64,000 nt of DNA, taken from the NCBI GenBank assembly GCA_033065855.1, contig JAVXUO010000587.1, positions 434,001 to 498,000 of the forward strand, written 5' to 3'. The DNA is from Escallonia rubra. Taxonomy: Eukaryota > Streptophyta > Magnoliopsida > Escalloniales > Escalloniaceae. The notes under the pieces are model-generated. The model was not told the DNA's origin. It made no database searches and saw only the letters and a list, made by a program, of their open reading frames with translations. Both the position numbers and the translations under genes were made by a program. Each line of letters opens with the position of its first letter. Position 1 is the first letter of the stretch. Shown piece by piece: positions 23,891-36,450 of the stretch.

Positions 23891-24530
23891 ATATTATATA
23901 TTGTTTTCCAATGTACACTGATATTATAAGTAGTCTCAAACATTTTCCACAAAATATCTAACTCTCAAGAAACCAAGTTTGACTGTACAGTAATAAAAGT
24001 CTTGTAATATGTTTTGATGGCATATATATAAGTCTTGGAAGTGTGATTGAGGTGAAGCTTGAATTATAATTAAGTGAAATTAACGAAAGTTCAAAAATTA
24101 ATCCGAAAAGGATTGTCGAAAGTAAAGTATATAACAAGAATAAGTTATGATTAATAAACACATAACAAAGTTTATAAGACGAAATGATTTAGAAGCTTAA
24201 ATGTTGTATCTTTAAAACAAGAAATCAAGCGAACCCAAGAGATCTACCGGAACACATATATAAATTGAATTGCTTAGGCAACAAATTTAGTAGCCCTAAC
24301 TTTCAATGATCTTTCCAAAGTTTTTCTATTGTTCAATTTTAGAATTTAAGCACTTTTTCCTACAAGCATCACTATTAAAGTTCAAATTATCATAACTTAT
24401 GGTTTTCAGTATAATTCATTATCCATCTTGTTTCTTTATGTATAGTGATGGCCATTTCTTGTAGCGATGATTATTTGGGGGCCAAAATATCCCCGGCAGT
24501 TTATTTGCTTTTGGTAATGATGTAGTCTAT
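23891..24530. other. Non-coding, shared by both arrays
   Basis: AT-rich sequence matching 51,591-52,228. I see no gene. A small ORF at 23,958-24,161 is also present in the duplicate, but it resembles no known protein and is probably chance. Confidence 0.45.
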
Positions 24531-24532
24531 TA

Positions 24533-24851
24533 CTCTCTCTGTCCTTAAAAAAATCGATCATATCTTTTTTTTGGTCTGTCAAAAAAATATATATATATTT
24601 GACCAGTTTTCAAATTAAAAAAGATTCTCTACATGTTCTTACATCTTTACCTTTTGTACACTATTTCTTATTCTACTTCCTCTCCACAATTAATCATCCA
24701 CCAACCTATTTCTCTCTATTGAACCACTTTCTTCCTCCCCTCCCCCTCCTCCTCCTCTCTCTCGGGATAGAATAAGAAACTCATAAAATAGTATTCATAT
24801 CCTAAATAAGCGTGAACTTAAATATGATCAAATATATTGGGACGAACGGGT
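24533..24851. mobile_element. Stowaway-like MITE, left copy
   Basis: About 319 bp. The ends CTCTCTCTGTCC and GGACGAACGGGT are imperfect inverted repeats resembling the Stowaway consensus CTCCCTCCGTCC. TA lies on each side (24,531-24,532 and 24,852-24,853). No coding capacity. The right copy at 52,231-52,596 has a better conserved end and an expanded AT tract. Confidence 0.75.
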
Positions 24852-24853
24852 TA

Positions 24854-25274
24854 TAACTTTGATGCATCTCTTATTTTAATATTAAAGTACAAAGCAAGTT
24901 TTTTTCAATTTTTTCTATCTTAAGTTCTAACGTTCGAGTATAATTTGTCTAAAACCACGCTTAATCTTAATTATACTTTTTTTTCTACTTTTCAATTAAA
25001 AATATATAGTGTACTCTAAATTTTTCTTGACAGTATACTCTAAAGCTCACTTTGATTTTTTTTCTAGTATGACCTTTTTCATTTTAGTAGTACAATTAAG
25101 GCTATTGATTTAGTCGTGCATGTAATTTAGCATATATTTTCCATAAGATTTTTATTTTTAACAGAGACTTATATGATAATATCACACCTACTCATCTAAA
25201 AAGTCTATATACACGTGTGTTTGTGTGTGTCCTTTTGAAATCTATACTACAGAATGAATGTGTGAAGTTGATAT
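24854..25274. other. Non-coding, shared by both arrays
   Basis: AT-rich sequence matching 52,599-53,020. No gene seen. Confidence 0.45.
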
Positions 25275-25514
25275 CAGATTGTTCCCAACCTATCCTGGTC
25301 GCACCCAAAGGCCCACTGTGGTCCCATTTTGCATGACACGTCTGCACAAGTAACAGACATTTTCAACCGGTCAAAGCATGCACGCTCAAGTCACGTGCAC
25401 TTCTCACTTTCGTGACGTGACTTCGTCACTAAGAAACTTATCCTCGTGCAACGCTACATCACGCTTCGACCGTAGCACTTCGCCCGTCGGCGCGCCATGG
25501 CACTTGCCCAAGGA

Positions 25515-25625
25515 GGTTGGCCTTGGCCTCCCCCTTGGGGTCGGCCTCGGCCTCCCCTTGGGGTCGGCCTCGGCCTCCCCTTGGGGTCGGCCTCGGCCTC
25601 CCCTTGGGGTCGGCCTCGGCCTTCC
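25515..25625. repeat. 24-bp tandem repeat within the solo LTR
   Basis: About four copies of a unit containing GGGGTCGGCCTCGGCCTCCC. It produces long proline/glycine-rich open frames on both strands that are not genes. Confidence 0.85.
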
Positions 25626-25954
25626 CCCATGGGTTGGCCTTTGGCCTCCATCCTTAGCACCTTCATTACTCTTCAAGAGGCCTTACATCGTCCGTCGCCC
25701 GGACACAACTCCGCGACCCCCGTCGCCGGTGTCAGGACGTCGCACTCCAACACTCTGCCGCGCCGTTGATACAGCCGTGCCCCAGGCTCTCTGTCACAAA
25801 GATGAGCCCCCGGCACCTTACTCACTTCATCGCGCCCATGCGCCATAATCATGTTACATGGCCCCGGGCACCACACTCATTCACCACACCATGCGCATCT
25901 TGCCTTGGTTGTGGAACATGCTTCGACCAACTCTCCGGAGTGTGCAACATCCTG

Positions 25955-26715
25955 CGGGGATAGACGACTTCTCCGGGACACTATCGCCGCCAAGAAGCTC
26001 TTCAACTCCCCTTCCGCCAGGTAGACGGCTCCTCCGGGATGCTACCTCAGCCAGTCGGGTAGACGGCTCCTCCGGGATGCTACCTTGACATGCTCCGAGT
26101 GCTCCAGCACAAGGACTCACCCGCGGGGATAGGCGACTCTTCCGGGACACTATCTCCGCCAGGGAGCTCTTCAACTCCCCTTCCGCCGGTAGACGGCTCT
26201 TCCGGGATGCTACCTCGGCCAGTCGGGTGGACGGCTCCTCTGGGATGCTACCTTAACATGCCCCGAGTGCTCCGGCACAAAGACTCACCCGCGGGGATAG
26301 GCGATTCCTCCGGGACACTATCTCCGCCAGGGAGCTCTTCAACTCCCCTTCCGCCAGGTAGACGGCTCCTCCGGGATGCTACCTTGACGCGCTCCGAGTG
26401 CTCCGGCACAAGGACTCACCCGTGGGGATAGGCGACTCCTCCGGGACACTATCTCCGCCAGGGAGCTCTTCAACTCCCCTTCCGCCAGGTAGATGGCTCC
26501 TCCGGGATGCTACCTTGACGCGCTCCGAGTGCTCCGGCACAAGGACTCACCCGCGGGGATAGGCGACTCCTCCGGGACACTATCTCTGCCAAGGAGCTCT
26601 AAGTGCTCCGGCATGAAGACTCCCCTTTCACCAGGTAGACGGCTCCTCCGGGATGCTACCTCGGCCCGCGGATTAGGCGACTCCTCCGGGACACTATCTC
26701 CGTCAGGGTGCCTGC
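25955..26715. repeat. About 130-170-bp tandem array within the solo LTR
   Basis: Around six degenerate units. Each starts near GGGGATAGGCGACTCCTCC (about 25,958, 26,122, 26,294, 26,423, 26,553, 26,672) and contains CTCCGGGATGCTACC. Units vary in length and some lack an internal segment. Confidence 0.8.
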
Positions 26716-27468
26716 GTGACTAACCTACGTGCTTCGGCACTGGGGGCTTGCGTCGGCACCCCTAGGGACTATGACCCCCGGGTCATTTCGAGACGAGAGC
26801 AGGTCTTCGAAGGGCATCGCGCCTAGTTCACCTGGCAGTTGGGCATCGGGTTTTCCCCACCGTTGCCAGGCCTGTGAGACTCTGCAAAGGCTTGGATTGG
26901 AGGCTAGATCAAGGAGATTCTCTGGCCACACTAACATTGTGGGAGCCAGTCTTTCCAGACAGACAGAGCGACGCTGTGCGGGGCAGACCGGTTGAATATG
27001 CGATCCGACAGTCCGTGGAGCACCGGCACCCGTGGACCCCCCAGTGACGTGTCACTCTCGGGGGCACCACGTGTCGGTTAATGACATCATCATCTCATTC
27101 TCTATAAATAGAGGTCTTGAGAATTCATTTGGGACGGAACATTACAGTTGGACATTTTTAGAACATTTTCACTTTCTCACTCTAGCTTCCTAGAGAGAGA
27201 AACATACAGGACCTTGACTCTGGACCTAAGCATCGGACTGTGATTGTCGTCGTGTATTCATCCTGCGCTATCGCCCTCGCAACACTGCCACCCTCAAGCT
27301 CTGTCTGGGAAGCCCTTGGTCTCTGCCCTTGTTCCACCCTTGCTGTGTCTCACATCAACATACTTGGCATCTGACTCGGACTGCAGCCTTTGTGGCACCT
27401 CCACGTAGGTACGAACCCACTTTCCTTGGCATCACAGATAAAGGTAATGAACTATGTAATTCTAATAA

Positions 27469-27497
27469 CTAGTTAATTAGCCCGTGCAATGCACGAG
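27469..27497 (-). other. Helitron 3' terminal hairpin and CTAG end
   Basis: On the minus strand a 6-bp stem with a 1-base loop (TGCACG complement pairing at 27,483-27,495), then TAATTAA and CTAG at the border. This is the characteristic Helitron 3' signal. Confidence 0.8.
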
Positions 27498-28099
27498 AGT
27501 TAAAGTGATTTTGGTGTTAAATTTTGAGGTTTATAAATGTTGGCACCACAAGGTTGATGTCATTCAAACATGTAAAGATTTAAATATTGAATAATGCTGA
27601 AAATAAGAGTTGTCCATGACATTAATCAATGAAGTAGCTAGAATAAGAACGTAATGACTTCTTCATGATCCATCACTACCCTCAAGTTTATTTTCCTTTT
27701 GCCAACAGTTCTTTGTTTTGTGTTGTTTCCTTTTCTCTTTCCATCAACTCTTTCTTACCTTCTTGTCTTGATGGATGCTATTGTATCATCACTTCCTTCG
27801 TCATCGTCGAAGTCATTGCCATCTTCATCTTCCAAGGAAGCTAAATTTGTTTGCTCAAGATTTTGTTTCCTTTTTTTGTCTTCAAGGATATTATTGTTTC
27901 ATTGTCTTCTTCATAATCATCAATGCTACCTTGTCATGAAGGTATAATGTCCTTTTAAAGGCGCCTCTTCCTTTTTTGTTGAAGTTAATTGCATGAGATG
28001 ATGGTTTCTACGTCAATGACTTGGCTGCTCGCTTTGACAACACTTGCTACCTTAGGACAGTCATCGATATGTGTTTAGCAAATTTTGTTTTCTTTGTTT
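27498..28099. other. Helitron 3' non-coding part
   Basis: Between the terminal hairpin and the RPA-like gene. A serine-rich plus-strand ORF at 27,699-27,947 is low-complexity and I do not accept it as a gene. Confidence 0.45.
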
Positions 28100-30068
28100 C
28101 ATCTCAAAAAGGTATAAGAGTTATTTGTCTTACCCCACTTTGGTTTGGGCTTTTGTCCTCGGTAACATCATCCTCGAAATAGTTGGCAACAATATAATCT
28201 TCACAGCCTTTTTCAATTCGATCATGAGCTAATTTAAGTTGGAAAACATATGTCTTCCCTACAATATTCTTGATAATGTGGGGGATATATAGATATTTTT
28301 CCTATATATTGTTTTTTGTGGCGTTACTGATATCCATTAAATAATCAAAATTATATTATTTGAAGAAATCAATTTCATTTACCTCTTCATTAGCATTAAT
28401 CATTTGCCGAACTGGAATCTGAATCATCCTTTCTGCTTCTCGATCAAATATTACGAAGGCAGTGGTACATGTGATATCACTTACTCGCATTTGGAGTCTA
28501 TACTTGTATAGAAAATTAGTATATTCGTTAAGTTTTAGAATTTTTTGAAGTGATTTGATAAATTAGAATCATTTAAAGTGTTGGTACCTTTGCATTGGAA
28601 AGTCGACAACCTTTTTACAGCGTTCACAATACATGGCGTTATTGTATGTCTTTAATTTTCTTGCACAAGAGCATGCGTTGTAGTACCACCCGTTATCTCT
28701 AATCACCTCTTGTATCGTTGCTTGACATGTACATGATAGCACCTGCATAATTGAAAATAAGATGTCATTTTTATTTACTTTAGGACTGAAAAAGTACTCT
28801 ATAGTTTCTTTCAAAAGATTATCTCAAATATTCCTTACTCGAAATTGATATTAAAAATCTGGCCGATAGTTTTCCTATTTTCCATCTTTTTCTCTTTGAG
28901 GCTTGGTGTCTTAAGCACAGGAACTACTTCTATTTCAAACTTGCTAGCTGCTTAAGTTTTGGTTGCACTTGTGATGTAATGCACTTCTTCTATGTCCAGA
29001 TTTGCATAAAACTTATGGAAGAGAGATAGATAGTATCTAAATGGAAAACAACAATTTAACAGTAACAATAAATGTTCATTTTAGTCTTATTTCTTAAAGA
29101 GTAATTTTTTTTCTATCTTTATTGACTTGTAGCATAGTTGTACATCTGAATTTCTTTACAACACACCCACAAATGATCAGTACTATTATTATTTCTTTAT
29201 GTTCTCCCAACAACCTTTCGATGTCAGTAATCTTGTCACCACACTTTTAACATTATTTGCAGTCCCCTAGACATGCACACAAGTTGTTAGGTATTCCTAA
29301 ATTTCATATGTTATAGAGTGGCATAAAGAAAAAGATTGAGAGTAGATTACTTGTGATTCGTGAGTAGAAGGTCCCTCTTTTGAAAGGTATGTAGCCCTTG
29401 CTTACACCAATCTCTTCGATATCCCATATCTTTGTCAATACCCCTACGTTATCTGGAAAGAAAAAAAAAGGTCATAGAATGTTAACATGCTTTAGCATAT
29501 AATTCTTTTTTGTTGTAGTTATACATTTGAAAACGATATTCAAGTTTGTCACCTGTGAGGAACTTATTGTTATCGACTCGTTCATCCACCTTGTCGCGTT
29601 CTATAAAATCGAACCTATGCCTTGGAATTGCTGGAATGTCATCGTCCAAAAGTTTGATTTTTGTTGCATGGAAGAAAGTGACATATAGGCATGTTGGTTG
29701 CGATAGAGGCATATATGTAGCGGTCTTTTCATATTTTTTCACTTTGAATTTAGATACTATATATATGCGTCCTTCTACTTACAAAGGGGAAAATTTGGAT
29801 CGATTGCTATTCCATATAATAGCATGTATTCGATTTTCCTGTGAAATATGATATTAGCATCAACCAAATCAAACTTTATGACATCATATGTCAAAGGAGG
29901 TATAAGACTAAGACGTACCTTGTTGTCCATAGGTATCAAATTGGTATTCAAGATTTCATTGTTAGATTTAGTATTAACTCCATTGCACATGCGAATGACT
30001 CTCACTTTTATCGTCCAATAGTCTTTGCCGGGTTCAAGTTCAGAGATTATGTTGGATTTCCCTGACAT
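28100..30068 (-). CDS. Helitron-encoded RPA70-like single-strand DNA-binding protein (probably partial)
   Basis: Plant Helitrons often carry a replication protein A large-subunit homologue. Minus-strand pieces in order: 30,068-29,775, start MSGKSNIISELEPGKDYWTI then KVRVIRM, typical of the first OB fold, with a good donor after PMDNK; 29,742-29,482, containing HATKIKLLDDDIP and FDFIERDKVDERV; 28,814-28,569, a zinc-binding region with NACSCARK and YCERCKK; about 28,540-28,380, AFVIFDREAERMIQIP; about 28,260-28,130, IVGKTYVFQLKLA. Exon borders are only partly resolved. The first cysteine pair is spaced C-x-C, tighter than I expect, which may indicate decay. Probable role: Helitron rolling-circle replication. 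Confidence 0.65.
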
Positions 30069-30513
30069 TGCTTTGCAGATCCAAAAAGGCGAGAAGAAAG
30101 TTCATAACATAATTTACTTGTACCAATTCCAAACTCTTTCTCATGGATTTGGATCACTATAATTTCTTTAAGAAACTTCAACTATTTAGCATGAACGATA
30201 GCTGTGCAAACATTTGTTTTTATTTATCAGAGCAATTTATTTGAATGGTAAACCTAGTATACACCAACTTGTACTACTTGCAAACATCATGGGAGCTGGA
30301 ATTACAAGTTCATGCCAGCTATGAGATAAAGAGTAACAAAAATAGGTTTTAATGAAATAAATAGCCATGTCATCTGAGGTACTTTAGTTATCAAAGAAGG
30401 GCTCATGGTATAAAGTAAATATGAGAAGCTAGTTTGCAACAAACCAAGTGCTATGCGTTGACATAGTATATTCCAATCCTAATGCAAAAACATCTCATTA
30501 GAGGCACTTGAAG

Positions 30514-30633
30514 TTGTTCGATGAAGCCAAGGCACCTAACCTGTGCAGATGGGCTGAGAGGTTTTGTACTGATGGTGTTGTTAAGGATGTTATGCCACGA
30601 AATGAGAAGCTCTTTGAGTTTGCTGAAAAGGTG
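30514..30633 (+). pseudogene. Probable tau-class glutathione S-transferase C-terminal fragment captured by the Helitron
   Basis: Plus-strand frame reads LFDEAKAPNLCRWAERFC followed by VVKDVMP and EKLFEFAEKV. This resembles the C-terminal helices of plant GSTU proteins (W-A-x-R-F-C, then VKDVMP). A stop lies just upstream in the same frame and no N-terminal thioredoxin-like part is seen. It runs opposite to the Helitron genes. Gene-fragment capture is known for plant Helitrons. Identification is by eye. Confidence 0.45.
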
Positions 30634-30639
30634 TACATA

Positions 30640-31538
30640 CCAATGCACTCTTCTTCCTCCCAAGTCAAATAGAACTATGATGAATTACAGTAAGAGGAGA
30701 AACACTACTAATTACTTGATCCTGGTATACTCTCTCTTGCTGCTAATTGATGCTTATGTTTATGTAAAACTGATTTGAAGTGAGCAATTGTTCAGGGAAT
30801 GTAAAAGAGGTATGTAGCTATCTTTTTATAGTGTTTCCAACCTTTCAATTGCTCTGTTTGTGCAGAATTAGGAGAGGATGTACCTAAATAAAGTTTATAA
30901 TTACTAATTATTGGTGTCATTTTCATTAATTTTCTAGAAGTAACCAATCCCGAATTTTCATCTCATAGAAATAAGGAGCAATTATAGGAGTATTTAAGAA
31001 GTAAACTGAACCTGTGTGTTGTAGTTGCTGTAAAGTAGCTGAGTTCATGAATGGAATGCCAATAGCCGTTGCCGTGGTTCGTTGTATTGGGGTACGGGAT
31101 GGATGAAACTGCAGGTGCATGCTCTTTGTATATTCATGGACAGATTAACCTCACCCCTTCTATCCTCCCAAGTGTTTCAGTAACTTAGTTTTAGAAGATC
31201 CCTATGTACTTTCTCTACTGTGCTGCCACATCAATAAAGGATATAGAATATGATTTGGAAGATTTGCTACTTTATTATGAAAAAAATGAATTGGTTGTTT
31301 GATCCAAGGTTCTCATCCTGAGTTCTAGTTTTTTATTTGGTGTTACTAACTTATGGTTTTAACCACAGTTGTAGAATTTTTTTGGGCACTTTTCTTGATC
31401 AATATTCATATTTTGCAATTATTGGCTGTTTCTAAAAATCGTTTCTCTTGATGTTCATATATATGTTGCAACTCATTCAAGTTATATAAAGGTATATATT
31501 GACATTCTTTCGTACCTTCAGCGACTAATACTAGGACA
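30640..31538. other. Helitron interior, no gene recognised
   Basis: AT-rich. A minus-strand ORF at 30,926-31,120 is short and unrecognised. It could be further captured DNA. Confidence 0.4.
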
Positions 31539-32744
31539 TTCAACTTTTTTTAACCGCTAACTATGTTTTCGCAATCATATGTTGTTTCTATTAATTAATT
31601 CTGCTGATGTTCATGTATCTGGGAGTCTGTCACATTTCAGTTTGAAATGGATGACAACATGTGTAGCAAATAGAAGATAGTATGATATATCATTTTAGCT
31701 TGAGTTATAATGTTTTAGTTGAAACATAACTGTGGCATATTTTGAACAATCTGTGTGTCTGGAACTTGTCTGAGCACTTTTGGCACTTGAAATGTAGCTG
31801 AATATATTGCCGGGACTAAGTTAAATTTCAGCCTGAAATAAAAGAACCCATGTGTAGCACCCTACATCTGTTCTTATGAAATTGACCCTGAGGTCTAGCA
31901 TACATAATCACCGGTTCATCAGACCTTCTCAAAGTTTAGTTTTCAGCAACAAATGTTTCTTTGTTTAATCATTAGCAATATTGCATTGTGACACACTGGA
32001 ACAATGTGTATGGTTTGAACTTCTTTGAACAACTTTTGGCTCTTGAATAGTAGCTGCATCAATGGGAGGTAAATTAGACAGCTTTTGCACACTGGAGCAA
32101 TCTGTGTGGTCTGAACTTCTTTCAACAACTTTTCTCTTGAATTCAACTTTTTTTAACCGCTAACTATGTTTTCGCAATCATATGTTGTTTCTATTAATTA
32201 ATTCTGCTGATGTTCATGTATCTGGGAGTCTGTCACATTTCAGTTTGAAATGGATGACAACATGTGTAGCAAATAGAAGATAGTATGATGTATCATTTTA
32301 GCTTGAGTTATAATGTTTTAGTTGAAACATAACTGTGGCATATTTTGAACAATCCGTGTGTCTGGAACTTGTCTGAGCACTTTTGGCACTTGAAATGTAG
32401 CTGAATATATTGCCGGGACTAAGTTAAATTTCAGCCTGAAATAAAAGAACCCATGTGTAGCACCCTACATCTGTTCTTATGAAATTGACCCTGAGGTCTA
32501 GCATACATAATCACCGGTTCATCAGACCTTCTCAAAGTTTAGTTTTCAGCAACAAATGTTTCTTTGTTTAATCATTAGCAATATTGCATTGTGACACACT
32601 GGAACAATGTGTATGGTTTGAACTTCTTTGAACAACTTTTGGCTCTTGAATAGTAGCTGCATCAATGGGAGGTAAATTAGACAGCTTTTGCACATTGGAG
32701 CAATCTGTGTGGTCTGAACTTCTTTCAACAACTTTTCTCTTGAA
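31539..32744. repeat. 603-bp direct tandem duplication
   Basis: Unit 1 is 31,539-32,141 and unit 2 is 32,142-32,744, joined head to tail. I count only about three differences, roughly 0.5 percent, so the duplication is young. No convincing coding content. Confidence 0.9.
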
Positions 32745-33124
32745 TTGTACCTTCATCAATGGAAGTTAAATTATGCAGGTTTTAGGTTACTTTAGCATAA
32801 GATAGATACAAAGAGAATTGCTCTCATGAAATTCACCGCCACAATTTTTTGCTGCTTTATAGTGGCAAACTCATTGAGAGTGTGTAGTTACTGCATATAA
32901 TTGACAGTTTAAGGCTGGCTGTGAACTTTTTTCAGTGGACGATAATCGAGAAACGAAGTAGTAATGGAATCAACATTACCTATAACGTATATGGCCATGA
33001 ACACATGGGAATTTTTCAAAACAGAAGGCAGCATGCTAGAACGGCTTTGCATTTACTGCATTGGTATTGAAGGATCAAAGCAATCTACCGCCTATCACAA
33101 ATCTAAACCACCTGACAATTCAAA
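32745..33124. other. Helitron interior, no gene recognised
   Basis: Sequence between the tandem duplication and the nested Ty1-copia element. Nothing recognised. Confidence 0.4.
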
Positions 33125-36100
33125 TGTGTAGTCATCTTGTGTAGTTATCTTATCTTATGTACAAATTTCAAATATAGATAGACTATGTATATATATAGAG
33201 TGCTGTGTACAACAACAATTGAAACGAATACAAAATCAATTTTCTATTCTACTTTAACATGGTATCCAGAGCCTAAGCATTTTTTTTCCTCTACCTGTCT
33301 TCTCATTCGCCCAACTAAACCTTGCTTTCTTCCTGTCTTCCAAATTCAGTCACCATGACCAGTAACTCCAACCCATCATCATCGCCTAATCTTCCCTTCC
33401 CTCTTGCTCATGTCCAACACTTAATTTCAGTGAAACTCAACACTGAAAACTATCTCTTATGGAAGAGTCAATTTCTTCCTCTTCTACGTGGTTATGATCT
33501 TTTGAGTTTTGTTGATGGTACTGCTGTTCCGCCACCAAAATATCTTACTCCCTCTGACACTACTATTCCCTCCCCACCCTCTGAACCTGCTGTGCTTCAT
33601 CCCAATTTGTCTGATGAAGCTCATCAGGAACTGAATCCTGCTTATATTTCATGGCATAAACAGGACCAACTGTTACTAAGCTGGCTCTTGTCATCTCTTA
33701 CGGAGCCTATTCTGGCACAAGTGCTTGGCCTCCACACCTCCTCTGATGTATGGATGTCCCTTGATCGAATGTTTGCGTCACAATCCAAGGCAAATATATT
33801 TAATCTTCGATCTGATCTACATCAGTTAAACAAAGGTGATATGTCTATGCATGATTACTTTCAAAAAGGGAAGCGCATTCGTGATACTTTGGCTGCCATT
33901 GGTCAGCCTATGTCAGATGATGATCTCATTAATGCTCTTTTGGTTGGCCTTGGCTCGGATTATCAGTCATTTGTCACTTCCATTACCACTCGATCCGAGT
34001 GTATCTCTCTGGACTCTCTCTATTCCATGCTACTCACTCATGAATCCCATCTGGATCGTCAACAGATTCGTGAAAATATCCTTCCGCAAGCCCATGCTGC
34101 TGTGAATCTACTGCCAAATCAATATTCATCTCCCTCACCTCAAAAACATCTTGGATCCTTCTCGCACTCTCGTGGTGGTCACTCTCTGCGCAACAGGAAC
34201 CAGTGGCGTGAAGGCCAGTGGCGTGAAGGCAGCACTTCTTCCAAACCACCTCTTCTTCCGCTACCCACTAGTCACTATCCTCCAAATCGTAAATCTGCTT
34301 CTACTATTGTGTGTCATCACTGCAATCAACCTGGTCATATTCGGCCGTATTGTCCTCATCGTGCACCCCGCAGCTCCTCCAAGTCGCCCACTGCTGCCTA
34401 TTTGGCTGCACCACCTTCTCCCTCTTCATTTGATCCTGCATGGTATCCTGACTCTGGCGCCACCCATCACATCACACATGATGTCAATAACTTGTCTCAG
34501 CGCACTGATTATCATGGTCCTGATCAAGTCTTGGTTGGTGATGGTACAGGTCTGAATATTTGTCATGTTGGCTCCTCTATATTAAATTCTTCCACTAATA
34601 AATTTAAATTGAATAACATGCTTCATGTTTCGTCCATTTCTAAAAATCTATTATCAGTTCGTCAATTTGCTACTGACAATAATGTTTTCTTTGAATTTCA
34701 CCCTCATTGTTTTTTTGTTAAGGATCGCGCTTCGGGGACAATTCTCCTTCAAGGCCGAGTTAACAATGGTCTCTATCAACTTTTTTCATCACCCCCTTCA
34801 TCTCCAATGTCATCGCCTCCTGCTGCTCTAGTTGGTGTCCGTGCGTCGCTCATGCTCTGGCACAATCGGATGGGACACCCATCTCCTAGTGTTGTCTCTC
34901 AAGTCGTGTCTAGGTTTTCTATTCCAATTGACAAAAATAAAAGTAGTTTTTTCATGTGATGCTTGTCATCTTGGCAAAAGTCATCGTTTTCCGTTTCAGT
35001 CTTCTCATGTACTGTCATCGTCTCCTTTGGAAATAATATATAGTGATTTATGGGGACCTTCTCCCGTTGTCTCTCATCAAGGTTTTCGTTACTATGTTCA
35101 TTTTATTGATGACTTCAGTCGCTATGTTTGGCTATTCCCTCTTAAACTCAAATCTGATGTCTTGCATGTTTTCATTCAATTTAAAAAGTTAGTGGAAAAT
35201 TTAACAGGTCACAAAATTCGAACTCTTCAGACTGATTGGGGTGGTGAATATCGTCCTATTCAAAATTTCTGCAAACAAAATGGCATCTTTCACCGTCTTT
35301 CATGCCCACACACGCATGAGCAAAACGGGGTAGCTGAACGCAAACACCGACATGTGGTTGAAACCGGTCTTTCTCTCCTTGCCCATGCACATCTCCCTCC
35401 AAGATTTTGGGATGATGCATTTAGCACTGCTGTGTTTCTCATCAATAGACTACCCTCCCCACTTCTTAAAAATTTATGTCCACTGGAAAAATTATTTCGT
35501 ACACCTCCAGATTTTCACCGCTTAAAAGTTTTTGGCTGCTTATGCTATCCGTGTCTTCGGCCCTATACTACTCATAAATTAAACTATAGGTCGAAAGCAT
35601 GTTTATTTCTTGGCTACAGTCCAATTCATAAAGGTTACAAGTGCATGGACACTAGTAATGGTCGTGTATATATTACACCTCATGTTGTTTTTGAAGAAAA
35701 TATTTTTCCAGCTGAACTGTCGTCACGTGGGATACAAAATTCCTCTTCCACCACTTTTTCTGCCGATTCCTTAATTCCTCCACCGCATCCTGTGGGTCCT
35801 GCCCCATTATCTTCCTCACGACACTCACCTACAGATTCCTTCTTCCCCACAAATTCTCTTCACTTAAATCTCTCACCACATGGGTCTCATCTTCATCCTT
35901 TCCCCTTATCTGATGTCCCCTCCTCCATCCCACAAAATCAGGTGGGTCCACCTTCATTTGATCATATCCCGTCTAACTCCTCCCCTATTTCACGCCCCAT
36001 ATCTTCTTCAAATGTTTCCCCAGATCCCCCACATTTTAAATCCCCATTATCTCCAAATCTGTCTTCATCTCATAACTCAATTTCAAATTCTCCTTTAACC

Positions 36101-36450
36101 ACCACATCCCAACACATCCCACCAAATTCTCCTACATCAAATTCAAATTCTCCTTTAACCACCTCATCCCAACACATCCCACAAAATTCTCCTGCTTCCC
36201 CTGCTCCCAAATCTAAATTGATACCCACCTCATCTACACATGCGTCTAAACCAACATCATGTACACTGTAAACACAATTTGGAAAATGAAAACAGAATTA
36301 ATACTGATGCCTTGCCCAATTCTAATACTGATGCGTGACATAATGGATATACCAAAGTCATCCTAAGAGTGTTAAGAAATTTTTCTAAGCCCAAGCCAAT
36401 TGTTACCTTCTCTTTTCCTATTTTGGAATGATTTGTTTTTTATTTAGCAT
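33125..36450 (+). mobile_element. Ty1-copia retrotransposon fossil, broken, nested in the Helitron
   Basis: A 5' LTR of about 135 bp ends in CA at 33,259 (its start is uncertain), followed at once by the primer-binding site TGGTATCCAGAGCC, as in many plant Ty1-copia elements. The coding part spans about 33,355-36,271. Recognisable parts in order: gag with a zinc knuckle (CHHCNQPGHIRPYC), aspartic protease (DSGATHHI) and integrase (HNRMGHPS, YSDLWGP, HEQNGVAERKHRHV). I recognise no reverse transcriptase, RNase H or 3' LTR. The element is broken, with a few breaks. The lineage looks Ale/Retrofit-like, uncertain. It is younger than the Helitron sequence it sits in. The 3' limit is approximate. 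Confidence 0.8.

Larger units (their letters stand above)
25280..27434 (+). mobile_element. Solo LTR, 2155 bp, with internal tandem arrays
   Basis: Begins TGTTCCC and ends GGCATCA. Flanked by a perfect 5-bp duplication CAGAT (25,275-25,279 and 27,435-27,439). The right array shows the empty site with a single CAGAT near 53,020. A TATA-like CTCTATAAATAGAGG at about 27,100 gives plus-strand orientation. GC-rich and very different in composition from its surroundings. No internal coding region, so a fossil. Family probably Gypsy; lineage unknown. Confidence 0.8.
14700..27468. repeat. Array duplication, left copy part 2
   Basis: Matches 44,437-53,052 apart from two solo LTRs present only here and a replaced block upstream of CRK2/CRK3. 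Covers CRK2, the old solo LTR and the Stowaway-like MITE. Confidence 0.85.

Noticed and set aside
23958-24161. Minus-strand ORF shared with 51,657-51,860
   Set aside because: Conserved only because both arrays are duplicates; AT-rich hydrophobic translation with no known relative.
25378-25848. Proline-rich ORFs on both strands in the GC-rich solo LTR
   Set aside because: Low-complexity frames created by the 24-bp tandem repeat; absent stops reflect GC content.
25955-26715. Possible CRISPR-like repeat array
   Set aside because: Units are long, degenerate and contiguous without unique spacers, and lie in an LTR of a plant genome.
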